DNA of 31,913 bases from CALREJ01 sp964533375 (GCA_964533375.1 CAZHLW010000004.1:1-31913), one strand, 5' to 3'. Positions 8,401 to 15,716 are shown, counted from the first letter of the stretch. Notes: generated by a model from the sequence alone, not told the origin. Translations and numbers: made by a program.

Positions 8401-8651
8401 TCTGGGAGCGTGATCCACAAAAAGAGGAGATACAAAAAGAAGAGGCCCCCCATGACCAGCACGCCATCACGAATAAGGCGGCGGCTGCCACGGCGATGCG
8501 CCCATTCGCGCAGCCGGTACAGACGCTCCTTTAGAGACGGCCGGTTTTGTGTGCGCCGACGGCGCTGCAGGCGGTCGATCATCATCAGGTTTTCAGGGGG
8601 ATCTGCTTTCTTCGTTCCTGCCAGTGTGTGCGATTCAAAGTCTCTCTGCAT
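5499..8651 (-). CDS. Class A penicillin-binding protein with Ig-like C-terminal domains
   Basis: This 1050-residue bifunctional peptidoglycan synthase has one membrane anchor (about residues 64-81). The GT51 transglycosylase follows: VAIEDSRFYDRG with Glu136, GGASTLTRQLARN (162-174), NRKIKE and YLNWIPFGKNAYGI. The transpeptidase has all three motifs: SSFK (Ser456, Lys459), SRN (509-511) and KTGTS (652-656). After about residue 860 come two Ig-like modules, each with a VEFFI/VEFFLNN core strand, which could bind the wall or partners. The basic cytoplasmic N-terminus is long. The minus-strand TAAACT (8666-8661) lies nine bases before ATG, with TTGCGT 18 bases upstream, so the mRNA may be leaderless. 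It is divergent from the pilin gene. Confidence 0.95.
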   Translation of the reverse strand: MQRDFESHTLAGTKKADPPENLMMIDRLQRRRRTQNRPSLKERLYRLREWAHRRGSRRLIRDGVLVMGGLFFLYLLFLWITLPDITDPQSLTAAQSSVIVDRNGTELYRLYSDEDRTYIPGDQIPENLKNAVVAIEDSRFYDRGCIDMRAMARAVFKFGQAGGASTLTRQLARNALNLTQENILNRKIKEIILGCQLESRYSKDDLLNLYLNWIPFGKNAYGIGLAAKTYFNKEVKDLTLPESAILAALPQGPSYYNPYGKQVRTTVTPEVIQKIADGRITSSDQIRDEDFWIGLLGANVGTGGTTIYIGGRTDQVLRNMQDLGYITEEERTDAIASLLTITFQKAREDIRAPHFVLWVKDQVQELLNGGAEDGILDQGGLMIETTLDWDMQQAAEKAISAKAADIGRVYGAHNIALVSAEVGTNNILAYVGNTDYADEEHSGKVDMALAPRQPGSSFKPIVYGTAFEKGYSPSTVVYDVPTKIGTDEPQNFDGKFWGLVNVRKALNGSRNIPAAKAFFMGGGEDSVLAFASRLGITTPGEEKKTRTGSGGAAYEFGWPLALGAAETPLTQMVEGYATYANGGIQKPLTAISRIKDRRGNILYDAASQNDGVQAIDARIAYLVTATLSDTAARPNEYWQNILNVPGYQTAAKTGTSNKCMDRAETGGCTDRKPSDLWTIGYTPNIVTGIWIGNADSTALSEKAESLSQASPIWQDYMIRAHKLLSDTKKTSFPMPSGIVQAQISTLSGELPTECTPIANRQTDIFLQENAPSKPDSACLQLLVDKVTGLLASDECPVEATEMRSFLSPTSLLAQRFPEWNAAVQAWAKNQMKGYDPLTNSMSGSALPLPLAPTEKCSLSMTPGRLAKPTVSLNFPSSGDSAPYPAFQPDFTYHVGSKLRQVEFFIDDKSVGVMTDAPFKSPVRVPRSISESGMHTLKIVITDEYYNTATDETRFSFGNTSGGPDIRLIDPPSGITIKTGESLTMSANASGPAGIKYVEFFLNNQLLTTKPNAPYNLSYTVTLPAGTYTLEAVATDYSGKKSQDEVEVTVE

Positions 8652-8726
8652 GGAAGTTCCAGTTTAGGCCGGAAGATCCATGGGACGCAATGGAGTGCAA
8701 GGCAAAATCCGTGGTATAGTGGGCCC

Positions 8727-9059
8727 ATGAAACGGTTTGCCTTCCGCCGCTTTTCCGCCATTCTCGCAGGCTCAGTCGTGCCGGTGACTGCATTTGCGGC
8801 ACGCGAACTGAATGTGAATATCGGTACCAGTTACAATTTTCAGACCATTGCCAACAATGTGACCTTCTTTCTGGCATCGACCATTACGACCGTTGCGACT
8901 GCTATGTTTCTGGTGGGGGCGTTTATGATTGTGCTGTCGGGCGCAAAAGAGGATTTCAAGCAGCGCGGGAAAGATCTGATGATAGGAGCCGCTATGAGCG
9001 TGGGTGTGGTCCTGGGTGCGTATGCCATTTACCGGACGGTGGGGTCATTTTTGGCGTAA
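8727..9059 (+). CDS. VirB2/TrbC-like pilin or small membrane protein
   Basis: The protein has 110 residues: a signal peptide (1-24, ending AFAA) and two hydrophobic helices (about 42-70 and 83-107) joined by a short charged turn (GAKEDFKQRGKD). This is the layout of VirB2/TrbC conjugative pilins, which many Patescibacteria carry without a full secretion locus; no VirB4/VirD4 gene is in the window. The start is set by TATAGT (8715-8720), an extended -10 preceded by TG, six bases before ATG. An open frame extends upstream to 8547 but overlaps the divergent PBP gene and its promoter. Confidence 0.7.
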   Translation: MKRFAFRRFSAILAGSVVPVTAFAARELNVNIGTSYNFQTIANNVTFFLASTITTVATAMFLVGAFMIVLSGAKEDFKQRGKDLMIGAAMSVGVVLGAYAIYRTVGSFLA

Positions 9060-9065
9060 AAATCC

Positions 9066-9094
9066 TTGGTATTTCCCATATCTATGCCTAAAAT
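9066..9094 (+). promoter_or_regulatory. Promoter of the TPR gene
   Basis: TTGGTA (9066-9071) and TAAAAT (9089-9094) are 17 bases apart. The -10 ends eight bases before ATG 9103, so the mRNA should begin at or next to the start codon. The site begins seven bases after the pilin stop, so the TPR gene is not only read from upstream. Confidence 0.65.
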
Positions 9095-9102
9095 GACGAT
9101 CT

Positions 9103-9702
9103 ATGGATCAGAACCAACTGCCACCAAACGTGCTTGAACGACTGGAAAAGGCCGAACAACTCAAGATGGCCGGCAAAAACCATGAGGCTCTCGCCATTCT
9201 CGAGGAGCTGGTTTTGGAAGATCCGACAAATGTGTCTGCGCTGGAGGAAATTGCCGATAACGAACTGAGCTTGGAGCGCTACAGCCGCGCGAAGGTTGCT
9301 GCCACACAGGCAGTCGCCCTCGATCCCTCCAGTTACACGGGACACTACATCCTTGGCTTCCTTCTCTCTGTCGAAAGCAAATGGGCCGAGGCCTACGTCT
9401 CGTTAAAAGAAGCAAACAGACTGAAGGCAAACAACCCCGAAATTCTCCGCTGCCTTGGCTGGGTCCTGTTCCAGAGCGCACAGCGTCCGCAGGGAGTCGT
9501 GACACTCGAACGCGCCCTCAATCTTGATCCGGAAAATACGCTCACCCTCTGCGACCTTGGCGTTGCATACCTCGATCTGAAAAATTTCCCGAAGGCCCGT
9601 GCCCTTTTCCTTCGTGCGCTGGACCTGGAACCCGGGAATGCACGCGCAGGGGAATGCATTGCGGCGATTGACAGGATTGAGCAGCAGATTCGGCAAATTT
9701 GA
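9103..9702 (+). CDS. Tetratricopeptide repeat protein
   Basis: The 199-residue soluble protein consists almost wholly of TPR units. Recognisable repeats end in ALDPSSYTGHYILG, ANNPEILRCLGWVLF, NLDPENTLTLCDLGVAYLD and DLEPGNARAGECIA, so there are about five 34-residue helix pairs. TPR proteins are scaffolds, and no catalytic domain or signal peptide is present. Neighbours (pilin upstream, ftsX downstream) hint at envelope work but do not prove it. The TGA stop is fused to repeat copy B (TGAGTTATGGG). Confidence 0.88.
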   Translation: MDQNQLPPNVLERLEKAEQLKMAGKNHEALAILEELVLEDPTNVSALEEIADNELSLERYSRAKVAATQAVALDPSSYTGHYILGFLLSVESKWAEAYVSLKEANRLKANNPEILRCLGWVLFQSAQRPQGVVTLERALNLDPENTLTLCDLGVAYLDLKNFPKARALFLRALDLEPGNARAGECIAAIDRIEQQIRQI

Positions 9703-9793
9703 GTTATGGGTTACCGGTTATGGGTTATGGGGAGCGTGAATGAAGACTTCCTCTTTACATGTTCCCATACCCATCACTCATGACCCATAACCT
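9701..9793. repeat. GTTATGGG inverted repeat element, copy B
   Basis: The left arm (9701-9733) carries GAGTTATGGGTTACCGG and further units. The right arm (about 9763-9793) carries the complementary CCCATACCC and GACCCATAACC units. The spacer of about 30 bases lacks the T-rich core of copies A and C. The left arm overlaps the stop codon of the TPR gene. Confidence 0.75.
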
Positions 9794-9827
9794 GAAGATT
9801 TCTTTAAAACATAAAACTCTTTCCGCA

Positions 9828-9857
9828 TTGAAGCTTTTTTAGGAAAAACTCTATACT
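9828..9857 (+). promoter_or_regulatory. ftsX promoter
   Basis: TTGAAG (9828-9833) and TATACT (9852-9857) are 18 bases apart, and ATG 9865 follows seven bases after the -10. This predicts a leaderless ftsX mRNA. Confidence 0.65.
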
Positions 9858-9864
9858 GAGGCCC

Positions 9865-10830
9865 ATGCGAAAGAGCGTGGATTCATCGGTTGGTATTCGC
9901 CGCGGGTTTAAGCGCGGACTGCTTTTGCTGCAGCGCGAGAGGACGTGGGGAACAACGCTCACGCTTCTGTCTGTTGTACTCGTTTTGGTGCAACTCCTCA
10001 TGGTCATGCTTTTGAGTGTGTATGGAGTGAACCGTTTATTATCATCACAAGCGGCACTCCGGCTGGAGGCAATTGCGAGCGCGCCGGACCAGGATATCCA
10101 GACATTCTTTGCGTCGGTGCATGCAAATCCGGATGTGGAGAGCGTGTCGTTTGTTACGAAAGAACAAGCATACGACGAGCAACGCCGGCGCGATCCGGAG
10201 CTTGCAGCGTTTTTGGATCAGTATGATCTGGAGAACCCGTTCCCCGATACGTTCGTCGTCACGCTCAAGTCGCTTGATGCGTACGATTCCTTCCGCCAGT
10301 TCATTGAGCAGGATCAGTGGCAGTCGGTCATCAATCCGTCGTTCCTCTCAAACGTGAACACGCAGGAGCGGCAGATACGCGACTTGCTGTCTATTACCGA
10401 TGCCATCCGTTCCGTTACCTACGTCTTCCTCTTTGTGGCGTTTGCGGTGCTTCTCTTTGTGGTTCTGGAACTGGTGACCCGCACCGTCCGTCTGCACCAT
10501 GATGAACTGTTTCTGGAAAATACTCTCGGCGCATCGCCGGTGGGAGTATTGCTGCCGTTCATTGCCGAGATGACGATTCTCCTGCTGGCCGCAACCGTTA
10601 TTGCAACGGCAATAGTTGGTGCGCTCATTGCGCTGCTTCCGCTGCTGATGCCGGCTCTCTCCGTGGAGACTCCTTTCCGTGCGTTCTCCGGCGAAATGCG
10701 CCCGATGCTCCTCACAGTCTTCCCGTGGATTTTCATTCTGGAGTTGTGTCTGATGCCGGCGATTGCCTACGTTGGAACGTTCCTAGGAGCTGGCAGAAAA
10801 CTCCTCTCACCGGTGGCGTTTTTCTCGTGA
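9865..10830 (+). CDS. ftsX: FtsX-like cell division permease
   Basis: The 321-residue protein has the FtsX plan: a short cytoplasmic N-terminus, one membrane helix (about 31-54), an extracellular domain with ENPFPDTFVVTLKS (the family's NPLPxSFxV motif), and three more membrane helices (about 183-204, 228-260, 285-313). FtsX with the ATPase FtsE activates peptidoglycan hydrolases at the septum. ftsE, normally just upstream, is absent; only a TPR gene and a repeat precede it. The start is fixed by the promoter. recO begins 20 bases after the stop, with its own -10 box at the end of this gene. Confidence 0.88.
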   Translation: MRKSVDSSVGIRRGFKRGLLLLQRERTWGTTLTLLSVVLVLVQLLMVMLLSVYGVNRLLSSQAALRLEAIASAPDQDIQTFFASVHANPDVESVSFVTKEQAYDEQRRRDPELAAFLDQYDLENPFPDTFVVTLKSLDAYDSFRQFIEQDQWQSVINPSFLSNVNTQERQIRDLLSITDAIRSVTYVFLFVAFAVLLFVVLELVTRTVRLHHDELFLENTLGASPVGVLLPFIAEMTILLLAATVIATAIVGALIALLPLLMPALSVETPFRAFSGEMRPMLLTVFPWIFILELCLMPAIAYVGTFLGAGRKLLSPVAFFS

Positions 10831-10835
10831 GGGGA

Positions 10836-10844
10836 TGATATAGT
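10836..10844 (+). promoter_or_regulatory. Extended -10 of recO
   Basis: TGATATAGT is an extended -10 (TG, one base, TATAGT at 10839-10844), six bases before the recO ATG. No convincing -35 is seen, which is normal for extended -10 sites. recO may also be read from ftsX. Confidence 0.5.
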
Positions 10845-10850
10845 CGGCCT

Positions 10851-11492
10851 ATGAGCCGTACCCTGTCTGTCGACACCGTCATCCTGCGCACCGTTGATAT
10901 TGGTGATGCGGACCGGTTTTGCATTCTCTTCACGCGGGAGCGGGGACGCATGGCGGCCCGGGCGAAGGGGGTGCGGAAAATGACGAGCAGGCTGGGTGGA
11001 ACGCTGCTGCCGTTCCGGCATGTGTCGCTCCAGCTGTCTGTGAGTGACCATGGCAGCGTAATTACCGGCGCGGTTCCTGTGACCACTATTCCCATCAACC
11101 TGTCGTCGTTTGAAACATTCATTCGTCTGCAGCGCGGAGTCGAATTGCTCCTGGCACTGACCGATGATGATGAACCGCTGCCCCGCGTGTTTGATCTTCT
11201 GCTGCAGTTCATGGCACTTGCTCCGTCGGACGATTGCGATCCGCTGTCTGCATTCGGTGTCCGCTTACTATTTTTGCTGGGCCTGCTTCCTTCCAGTCAC
11301 CACGATCCGCGCTTTGCGTCGCTCCCCGAAGATGCGCAGATTTTTGTGGAGGCTGCCACAAAAACAGCATCACTGGATGCACTTTGCCGCCTGTCGCATC
11401 CGATGGGAATTATTGACCACTTTGTCTCTTTGATTGTGACAGACCAGACGAACAGGCCGCTGAAGACGGCGGAGGTTGTTGGAGACTTATAG
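10851..11492 (+). CDS. recO: DNA repair protein RecO
   Basis: The 213-residue protein has the RecO N-terminal OB fold (TDTVILRT-like VDTVILRTVDIGDADRFCIL, then RGRMAARAKGVRK) and a helical C-terminal part. RecO loads RecA with RecR and anneals single strands. It is shorter than the usual 230-250 residues. The Cys-rich zinc knuckle of many RecO proteins is missing; the matching region reads LPSSHHDPRFASL. This may be a real simplification, as in zinc-free E. coli RecO. A GC-rich hairpin repeat follows the TAG stop. Confidence 0.85.
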   Translation: MSRTLSVDTVILRTVDIGDADRFCILFTRERGRMAARAKGVRKMTSRLGGTLLPFRHVSLQLSVSDHGSVITGAVPVTTIPINLSSFETFIRLQRGVELLLALTDDDEPLPRVFDLLLQFMALAPSDDCDPLSAFGVRLLFLLGLLPSSHHDPRFASLPEDAQIFVEAATKTASLDALCRLSHPMGIIDHFVSLIVTDQTNRPLKTAEVVGDL

Positions 11493-11504
11493 AAAGAATG
11501 CCCC

Positions 11505-11547
11505 CATCCGGCCCTTCGGGCCACCTTCCCCCGTGCGCGGGAGAAGG
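11505..11547. repeat. GGCCC-hairpin repeat, copy 1 (after recO)
   Basis: Two back-to-back hairpins: GGCCC-TTC-GGGCC (11510-11522) and CCTTC...GAAGG enclosing CCCG-TGCG-CGGG (11524-11547). The same two-part layout occurs at 22761-22811 after another plus-strand gene. It resembles the widespread REP-like CCGGCCCTTCGGGCC family and may also act as a terminator between convergent recO and the VanW gene, though no T tract is present. Confidence 0.65.
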
Positions 11548-11560
11548 GCTCGTAGAGAGG

Positions 11561-12835
11561 TTATTCGTCTAAGAAGACATCCGGTACCGTCGTGCCCGAT
11601 CCTGCAGAAGGCAATTTGTCTGTTCCAACCAGATAGAACAGTGGACGTGCTTCGTAGACGGAATATGCACCGAAGACAGTCTTTTTGCCGTCCTGTTCCA
11701 CATTGCGGAACCAGGCGACGCGTTGACCGGGAACGCGCTCACCGACTTTTTTGCGCTCACCGGGTTTGAGGTCGAGCGTGAGCTGGGTTTTGTCCGCAGG
11801 CGGTGATGTTTGTGCCCAGATGAACGGACCCACTACCTCGGAAGAGCGGTCGTCTTTTGTGCCGTAGTAGAGGAAATACGCGAGGTCGCCTTCGGCGTAG
11901 GTCTGCATCACCAGCGCCCCTGGTGAATCGTTTTTGAAGCGCATGTCGATCACGCCCGGGTATACCGTTGCATCGGTTCCCTGCGGTGCGTAGTGGTTCA
12001 CCATATAGCTGTGGTTCCTGCGCTGCACGATAGGGAAGCCATATTCCCAAATGCCGCGGTACGCAGTCGAGCTCACCTGACACAGACCTCCACCGTAGTC
12101 GGGAACAGTCTGATCGCCTTTAATCACCAGCTCACGAAGATAGCCAGTCGTTCCATCAACGGGACCAAGTGTTTCGTTAAAAGAAAAGACAGCGTCTTTC
12201 GGAATGACATGCCCCTGGAATTTACTGAGTCCCACCGCAATATTGTGGCGGCGGTTTTTGGGGGAGTTGCTGAAGTCCGATTCACCCACGGTTACCAGCT
12301 CCTTCACGCCCTGCGCCTTCAGTTCCGAATCGGTCACTATCACCGTCGGGGCGACTTCGCTCACCGGCAACATGACATGCACGGTTCCGGTTTTGATGGC
12401 CTCAATCGTCATGTCTGCGGCTGCCTCCAGGTTCACGGTCTGTCCCGGGAATCCCACACCATCAAACAAAATTTTCCCGCTGCCCGACCTGCTGATGGTG
12501 ACTGTGCCCGCTTCGCGATCAACGTCCGTTGCGACAATCTGCCGTAGGGTATTCATGATGGCTGTGCGGTTGTACGTCGTTTCCGTTTTCTTCTGGAAGC
12601 CTGCGGGTACTGCGGGAAGACTGTCGCCATCCACGCGCAGTTCCTGCGGCGGCGTGACGGTTTTTCCGTTATAGGTCCAGACTTCCTCCGGGCTTGTCCA
12701 CGCTGCCTGCCTGCCGGTTGTGACGGTGTAGAGGAAGTGTTTGTAGTGATAGTTCAGGTTGAGAGTGGCTGCAGACGCCATCGATGGAATCACTAGTAAC
12801 GCAAAGACGCCAATGAAAGATGAACGGGAAAACAC
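11561..12835 (-). CDS. VanW-domain secreted protein
   Basis: The 424-residue protein starts at GTG with a signal peptide (1-22, SMASA). An N-terminal domain of about 150 residues precedes the VanW domain (about 190-340). The VanW hallmark is VPDYGGGLCQVSSTAYRG, then RRNHSYMVNHY and GTDATVYPG. VanW proteins sit in the envelope and are linked to the cell wall, but their activity is not settled. The C-terminal part is beta-rich (about 345-424). The promoter (12870-12842) predicts a leaderless GTG start. No other vancomycin-resistance genes are present, so a resistance role is not implied. Confidence 0.88.
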   Translation of the reverse strand: MFSRSSFIGVFALLVIPSMASAATLNLNYHYKHFLYTVTTGRQAAWTSPEEVWTYNGKTVTPPQELRVDGDSLPAVPAGFQKKTETTYNRTAIMNTLRQIVATDVDREAGTVTISRSGSGKILFDGVGFPGQTVNLEAAADMTIEAIKTGTVHVMLPVSEVAPTVIVTDSELKAQGVKELVTVGESDFSNSPKNRRHNIAVGLSKFQGHVIPKDAVFSFNETLGPVDGTTGYLRELVIKGDQTVPDYGGGLCQVSSTAYRGIWEYGFPIVQRRNHSYMVNHYAPQGTDATVYPGVIDMRFKNDSPGALVMQTYAEGDLAYFLYYGTKDDRSSEVVGPFIWAQTSPPADKTQLTLDLKPGERKKVGERVPGQRVAWFRNVEQDGKKTVFGAYSVYEARPLFYLVGTDKLPSAGSGTTVPDVFLDE

Positions 12836-12841
12836 AGGCGC

Positions 12842-12870
12842 ATTGTGACGACTTGTTCTCTTTCTGCCAA
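12842..12870 (-). promoter_or_regulatory. Promoter of the VanW gene
   Basis: On the minus strand TTGGCA (12870-12865) and CACAAT (12847-12842) are 17 bases apart. The GTG start follows six bases after the -10. The site lies in the 51-base gap after the upstream RNase H stop codon. Confidence 0.6.
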
Positions 12871-12886
12871 GAAGCGATTGGAGTTT

Positions 12887-13546
12887 TTAGTACCCCGGGC
12901 GACGCAGGCTGTCGCGGTAGACATCGCCGGGTCTTTTAGCTTCCTCGGACTGCGGGAACATCGAGTGCTGAATGGGCTGGGGTTTCGTCATGATGGGCGC
13001 CGGCATTTCGTCCAGCGCCTGGTTCACCAGGGCGTCTGCGCGGTAGTTGTCTTCGCGGGGGATGTGGGTGAAGACGACATCGGACAGTTCGCCGACGAGC
13101 GCCTGTACTTCGTCGAAATAGACTTTGAGCGTCGGCATCTTCACCTGATACTGGCCGTTTAACTGTCGCACAATCAGTTCGCTATCCAGATGACAAATCA
13201 AACGATTGGGCTGATAGTTCTTGGCCATCTTCAACCCTCCGATCAGCGCCCTGTATTCGGCCACGTTATTCGTTTCAATGCCAATTCGCTCTTTGTATTC
13301 CTTCAGCACATTGCCGTGCGTGGGGTCTTCCAGAATGGCAGCGACTGCAGCCTGTCCGGGATTCCCTCTGGACCCGCCATCAGAAAAAAGATGCAGCGTG
13401 CCGCCAATCATACTGGGCGCATCGTCCGCGGGTTCACGGCCGGTCAGTGCTTCTTCTATCAGTTCCGTCACAAATTTCTCCCGGTCCCGGATTTTCGGAA
13501 ACAATTCTGCCAGACGTTTTTCGAGAGAGGCGGGGATTCTTAGCAC
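12887..13546 (-). CDS. RNase HI with an N-terminal ribbon-helix-helix-like segment
   Basis: The 219-residue protein has a full RNase H catalytic set: Asp56 in FSDGGSRGNPG, Glu97 in NNVAEYRAL, Asp121 in HLDSELIV and Asp171 in NYRADALVN. It should cut RNA in RNA-DNA hybrids and resembles the RnhA-like family of Gram-positives and archaea. Residues 1-35 (IPASLEKRLAELF...REKFVTELIEEAL) look like a ribbon-helix-helix unit, unusual here; a different RNA/DNA-binding module is possible. A Pro-rich tail follows residue 180. The GTG start is supported by TATACT (13559-13554) seven bases upstream. The VanW gene follows 51 bases downstream. Confidence 0.88.
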   Translation of the reverse strand: MLRIPASLEKRLAELFPKIRDREKFVTELIEEALTGREPADDAPSMIGGTLHLFSDGGSRGNPGQAAVAAILEDPTHGNVLKEYKERIGIETNNVAEYRALIGGLKMAKNYQPNRLICHLDSELIVRQLNGQYQVKMPTLKVYFDEVQALVGELSDVVFTHIPREDNYRADALVNQALDEMPAPIMTKPQPIQHSMFPQSEEAKRPGDVYRDSLRRPGY

Positions 13547-13617
13547 GACTGCCAGTATAGGGTTCTGACTTTCTTAAAGCTACAGATTGAAGAATGGCCT
13601 GTGTTTTCAGTCCAGAA

Positions 13618-13720
13618 GTTATCGGTTATCGGTTATCAGTTATGGGGGCAGCGGAACTTATTTTTTTGATATTCCTTCATTTCAAGATCCCGATAACCCA
13701 TAACCCATTTCCCATAACCT
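13618..13720. repeat. GTTATGGG inverted repeat element, copy C
   Basis: The left arm (13618-13648) contains GTTATCGGTTATCGG and TTATGGGGG. The right arm (13688-13720) contains CCCGATAACCCATAACCC and ends in the protease stop codon. The core (GGAACTTATTTTTTTGAT) matches copy A at 15 of 18 bases, so the two are true homologues and not chance low-complexity sequence. No gene is seen in 13547-13718. Confidence 0.82.
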
Positions 13721-14984
13721 AACGAACAGAGCCCGTTCCGGTCTTCACCTTTGTAACTTTCCCCGTTTCCAAAAATTCAATCGCGGCATCCATTTGCGGA
13801 TCTTTTTTGGCGGTGATATCCGCTTCTGTCAGATCCACCACAATATCCGGTGTGATGCCGACTTTGCCCAGATCCGTACCGTCTGGGGTGAGCCAGCGGG
13901 CGATGGTGATGCGCACACTTCCGCCTTCCGGCAGATCGAAAATTTCCTGCACCGTGCCTTTGCCGAAGCTCTGCATGCCGATAATTTCTGCGCGCCCGTG
14001 GTCCTTCATGGCTCCTGCAAAAATCTCCGATGCGCTTGCGCTGCCCTGATTGATGAGCACCACCATCGGAATAGCGGGGAGGATCGCGTTGCCGGTCACA
14101 CTGTGGACATCGTTCTCGCCATCGCGGCCTGCGACTGTCACGACTGTCCCTTCGCGCAGGAACATGGACGAGAGTGTGATGGCACCGTCCAGGTAGCCGC
14201 CGCCGTTGTAGCGCAGATCAATCACCAGTGCTTTCACGCCGCCGGCCCGTGCGCTTTCCAGACTGTCGCGCACTTCGCGCATGGTCTGCGACCCGAATTC
14301 ATTAATTGTCAGCACACCGACTGTCCCAATAGCAGTCTGCTTCGTTTCGTACTTCGTGCTCGGGACCGTAATGTCATCACGGACTATCGTGAATGTGAGC
14401 GGTACAGAGCGGTCTTTGCGGATGATCGTGAGCGTGACAGACGTTCCTTTCTTGCCGCGGATGATGCCGACAATCTGATCCAGCGTCATGTTTTCGAGCG
14501 TCTTGCCATCCACCGTCGCAATAATATCCTGCGGCATCAGCCCCGCTTTTTCCGCGGGCGATCCTTTTATGACATTCTGCACCGTCACAATCCTTTCCTT
14601 GAGTGACAGCTCCGCGCCGATTCCCTGCAGGTGGCCGCTCAGCATGTCCTGGAAATCCGTGTTTTCCTTTTTGGTCATGTAGAGGGTGTAGGGGTCACCA
14701 ACCGCTGCGATCATTCCGCGGATAGCGCCTTCGGTCATTTTGTTGGTCACCAGTTCTTCGGGGCGGACATAGTGCGCCATGAGCAGCCTCCACGCCGTCC
14801 AGAACGTATCCAGCTCCACTTCTTTTTCGGGATTGCTCCGCACCGTTCCACTGCCAGACAGCTGCGTATCGGGCATCTGTACATCCGGGCCATTGCGTAA
14901 AATGGTCGTATTCAGCCCCAGCTGCCATCCCAACAGGAGGGTGAAAACGGGGACGATAATGGCGGAAAGACGGGAGCGTTTCAT
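13719..14984 (-). CDS. C-terminal processing protease (S41 family)
   Basis: The 421-residue protein has an N-terminal membrane/signal helix (about 8-25), a helical region, a PDZ domain (about 120-205, GSPAEKAGLMPQDIIATVDG) and an S41 catalytic domain. The Ser/Lys pair is Ser317 in GSASASE and Lys342 in SFGKGTVQ, with 25-residue spacing as in Prc/CtpA. These proteases trim or degrade envelope proteins. Length is typical for CtpA. TATGCT (14999-14994) lies nine bases before ATG, so the mRNA may be leaderless. The gene is divergent from the DUF1858 gene with only 14 bases between start codons. Its TAG stop is fused to repeat copy C. Confidence 0.93.
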   Translation of the reverse strand: MKRSRLSAIIVPVFTLLLGWQLGLNTTILRNGPDVQMPDTQLSGSGTVRSNPEKEVELDTFWTAWRLLMAHYVRPEELVTNKMTEGAIRGMIAAVGDPYTLYMTKKENTDFQDMLSGHLQGIGAELSLKERIVTVQNVIKGSPAEKAGLMPQDIIATVDGKTLENMTLDQIVGIIRGKKGTSVTLTIIRKDRSVPLTFTIVRDDITVPSTKYETKQTAIGTVGVLTINEFGSQTMREVRDSLESARAGGVKALVIDLRYNGGGYLDGAITLSSMFLREGTVVTVAGRDGENDVHSVTGNAILPAIPMVVLINQGSASASEIFAGAMKDHGRAEIIGMQSFGKGTVQEIFDLPEGGSVRITIARWLTPDGTDLGKVGITPDIVVDLTEADITAKKDPQMDAAIEFLETGKVTKVKTGTGSVR

Positions 14985-14999
14985 GCTAGACTGAGCATA
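14984..14999. promoter_or_regulatory. Overlapping divergent leaderless promoters
   Basis: On the plus strand TGCTAGACT (14984-14992) is an extended -10 six bases before ATG 14999. On the minus strand TATGCT (14999-14994) is nine bases before ATG 14984. Each -10 overlaps the other's start region, so the two polymerases should compete. Confidence 0.45.
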
Positions 15000-15652
15000 T
15001 GTCAGCCAAGAAGGTAAAACCAGAGGTTGGGAATAAAATTCCCAGGGATCTGAGATCGGAGATCGGAGATCAGGTTATTGAAAAGCCTGTTATTTATCGG
15101 TCGATGCGAGTTGCCGAAATTCTTGCATTACTCCCCGATAGTGCGTCACTTTTGGCCCAGTATGGACTGAGTTGTTTCAGTTGCAGTGCCAATGCCTATG
15201 AAACACTGGAGGAAGGATGTACATCGCATGGTTTTTCTTCTGAAGATCTGAACGATCTGGTCACAGACCTGAATGTAATGATCGACGATAAACCCGAACG
15301 ACCTCAGACAATCACCGTCACCAAAGAAGCGGCAGTACAGCTGAAAGAGATTTTAACCGTGGAGGGGAAAGCGGGGTGGGGACTCAGTGTTGGCCTCGAC
15401 AGCAACGGTGGTTTCTCCATGGATGTGGTCGAAGAGAAAGCATCGACTGATCTTACATTCATCAACAAGGATGTTCCGGACGTCCCTGTGTATGCATCAC
15501 CCATGACGCTCTTTTCGATTGGCGGTGCGACGATTGATTTCCGTGACGGGCGATTCAAGTTGGATCTTCCTGAAGATCTTATCAAGAAGCAGAGTTGTTG
15601 CCAGGGGAAGGATGCGTGTGATTGCGGGGGCGGGGAGTGCGGATGTCATTGA
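14999..15652 (+). CDS. DUF1858 - HesB/IscA-like fusion with Cys-rich tail
   Basis: The 217-residue protein joins three parts. Residues about 30-92 match DUF1858, the small domain with a Cys pair (Cys59 and Cys62 in LSCFSC, plus Cys74) found near hybrid-cluster and ScdA-type proteins. Residues about 104-192 have the HesB/IscA fold pattern (ITVTKEAAVQLKEIL ... GATIDF), but the usual first Cys is replaced (SNGGFS). The tail carries six Cys in 17 residues (SCC...CDC...CGCH), which could bind Fe-S, Zn or Cu. Residues about 17-27 (DLRSEIGDQV) are encoded by tandem GAGATCGG units, probably repeat-derived. A redox or metallocluster role is inferred. Confidence 0.75.
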   Translation: MSAKKVKPEVGNKIPRDLRSEIGDQVIEKPVIYRSMRVAEILALLPDSASLLAQYGLSCFSCSANAYETLEEGCTSHGFSSEDLNDLVTDLNVMIDDKPERPQTITVTKEAAVQLKEILTVEGKAGWGLSVGLDSNGGFSMDVVEEKASTDLTFINKDVPDVPVYASPMTLFSIGGATIDFRDGRFKLDLPEDLIKKQSCCQGKDACDCGGGECGCH

Positions 15653-15656
15653 GGAT

Positions 15657-15692
15657 TATAAAAACGCCTGATACCAAAAGTGGCACAGGCGT
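15657..15692 (-). terminator. Terminator for the minus-strand gene at 15717
   Basis: CAGGCGT/ACGCCTG arms (15692-15686 and 15670-15664) form a 7-bp stem around 15 bases. On the minus strand they are followed by TTTTATAA, a usable U tract. It may also weakly stop plus-strand reading from the DUF1858 gene. Confidence 0.7.
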
Positions 15693-15716
15693 CGATTTCT
15701 GAATCGGGAAGCCGAA

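Noticed and set aside
11561..12835. VanW gene as an antibiotic-resistance determinant
   Set aside because: VanW domains are widespread in bacteria without resistance, and no vanHAX genes are nearby.
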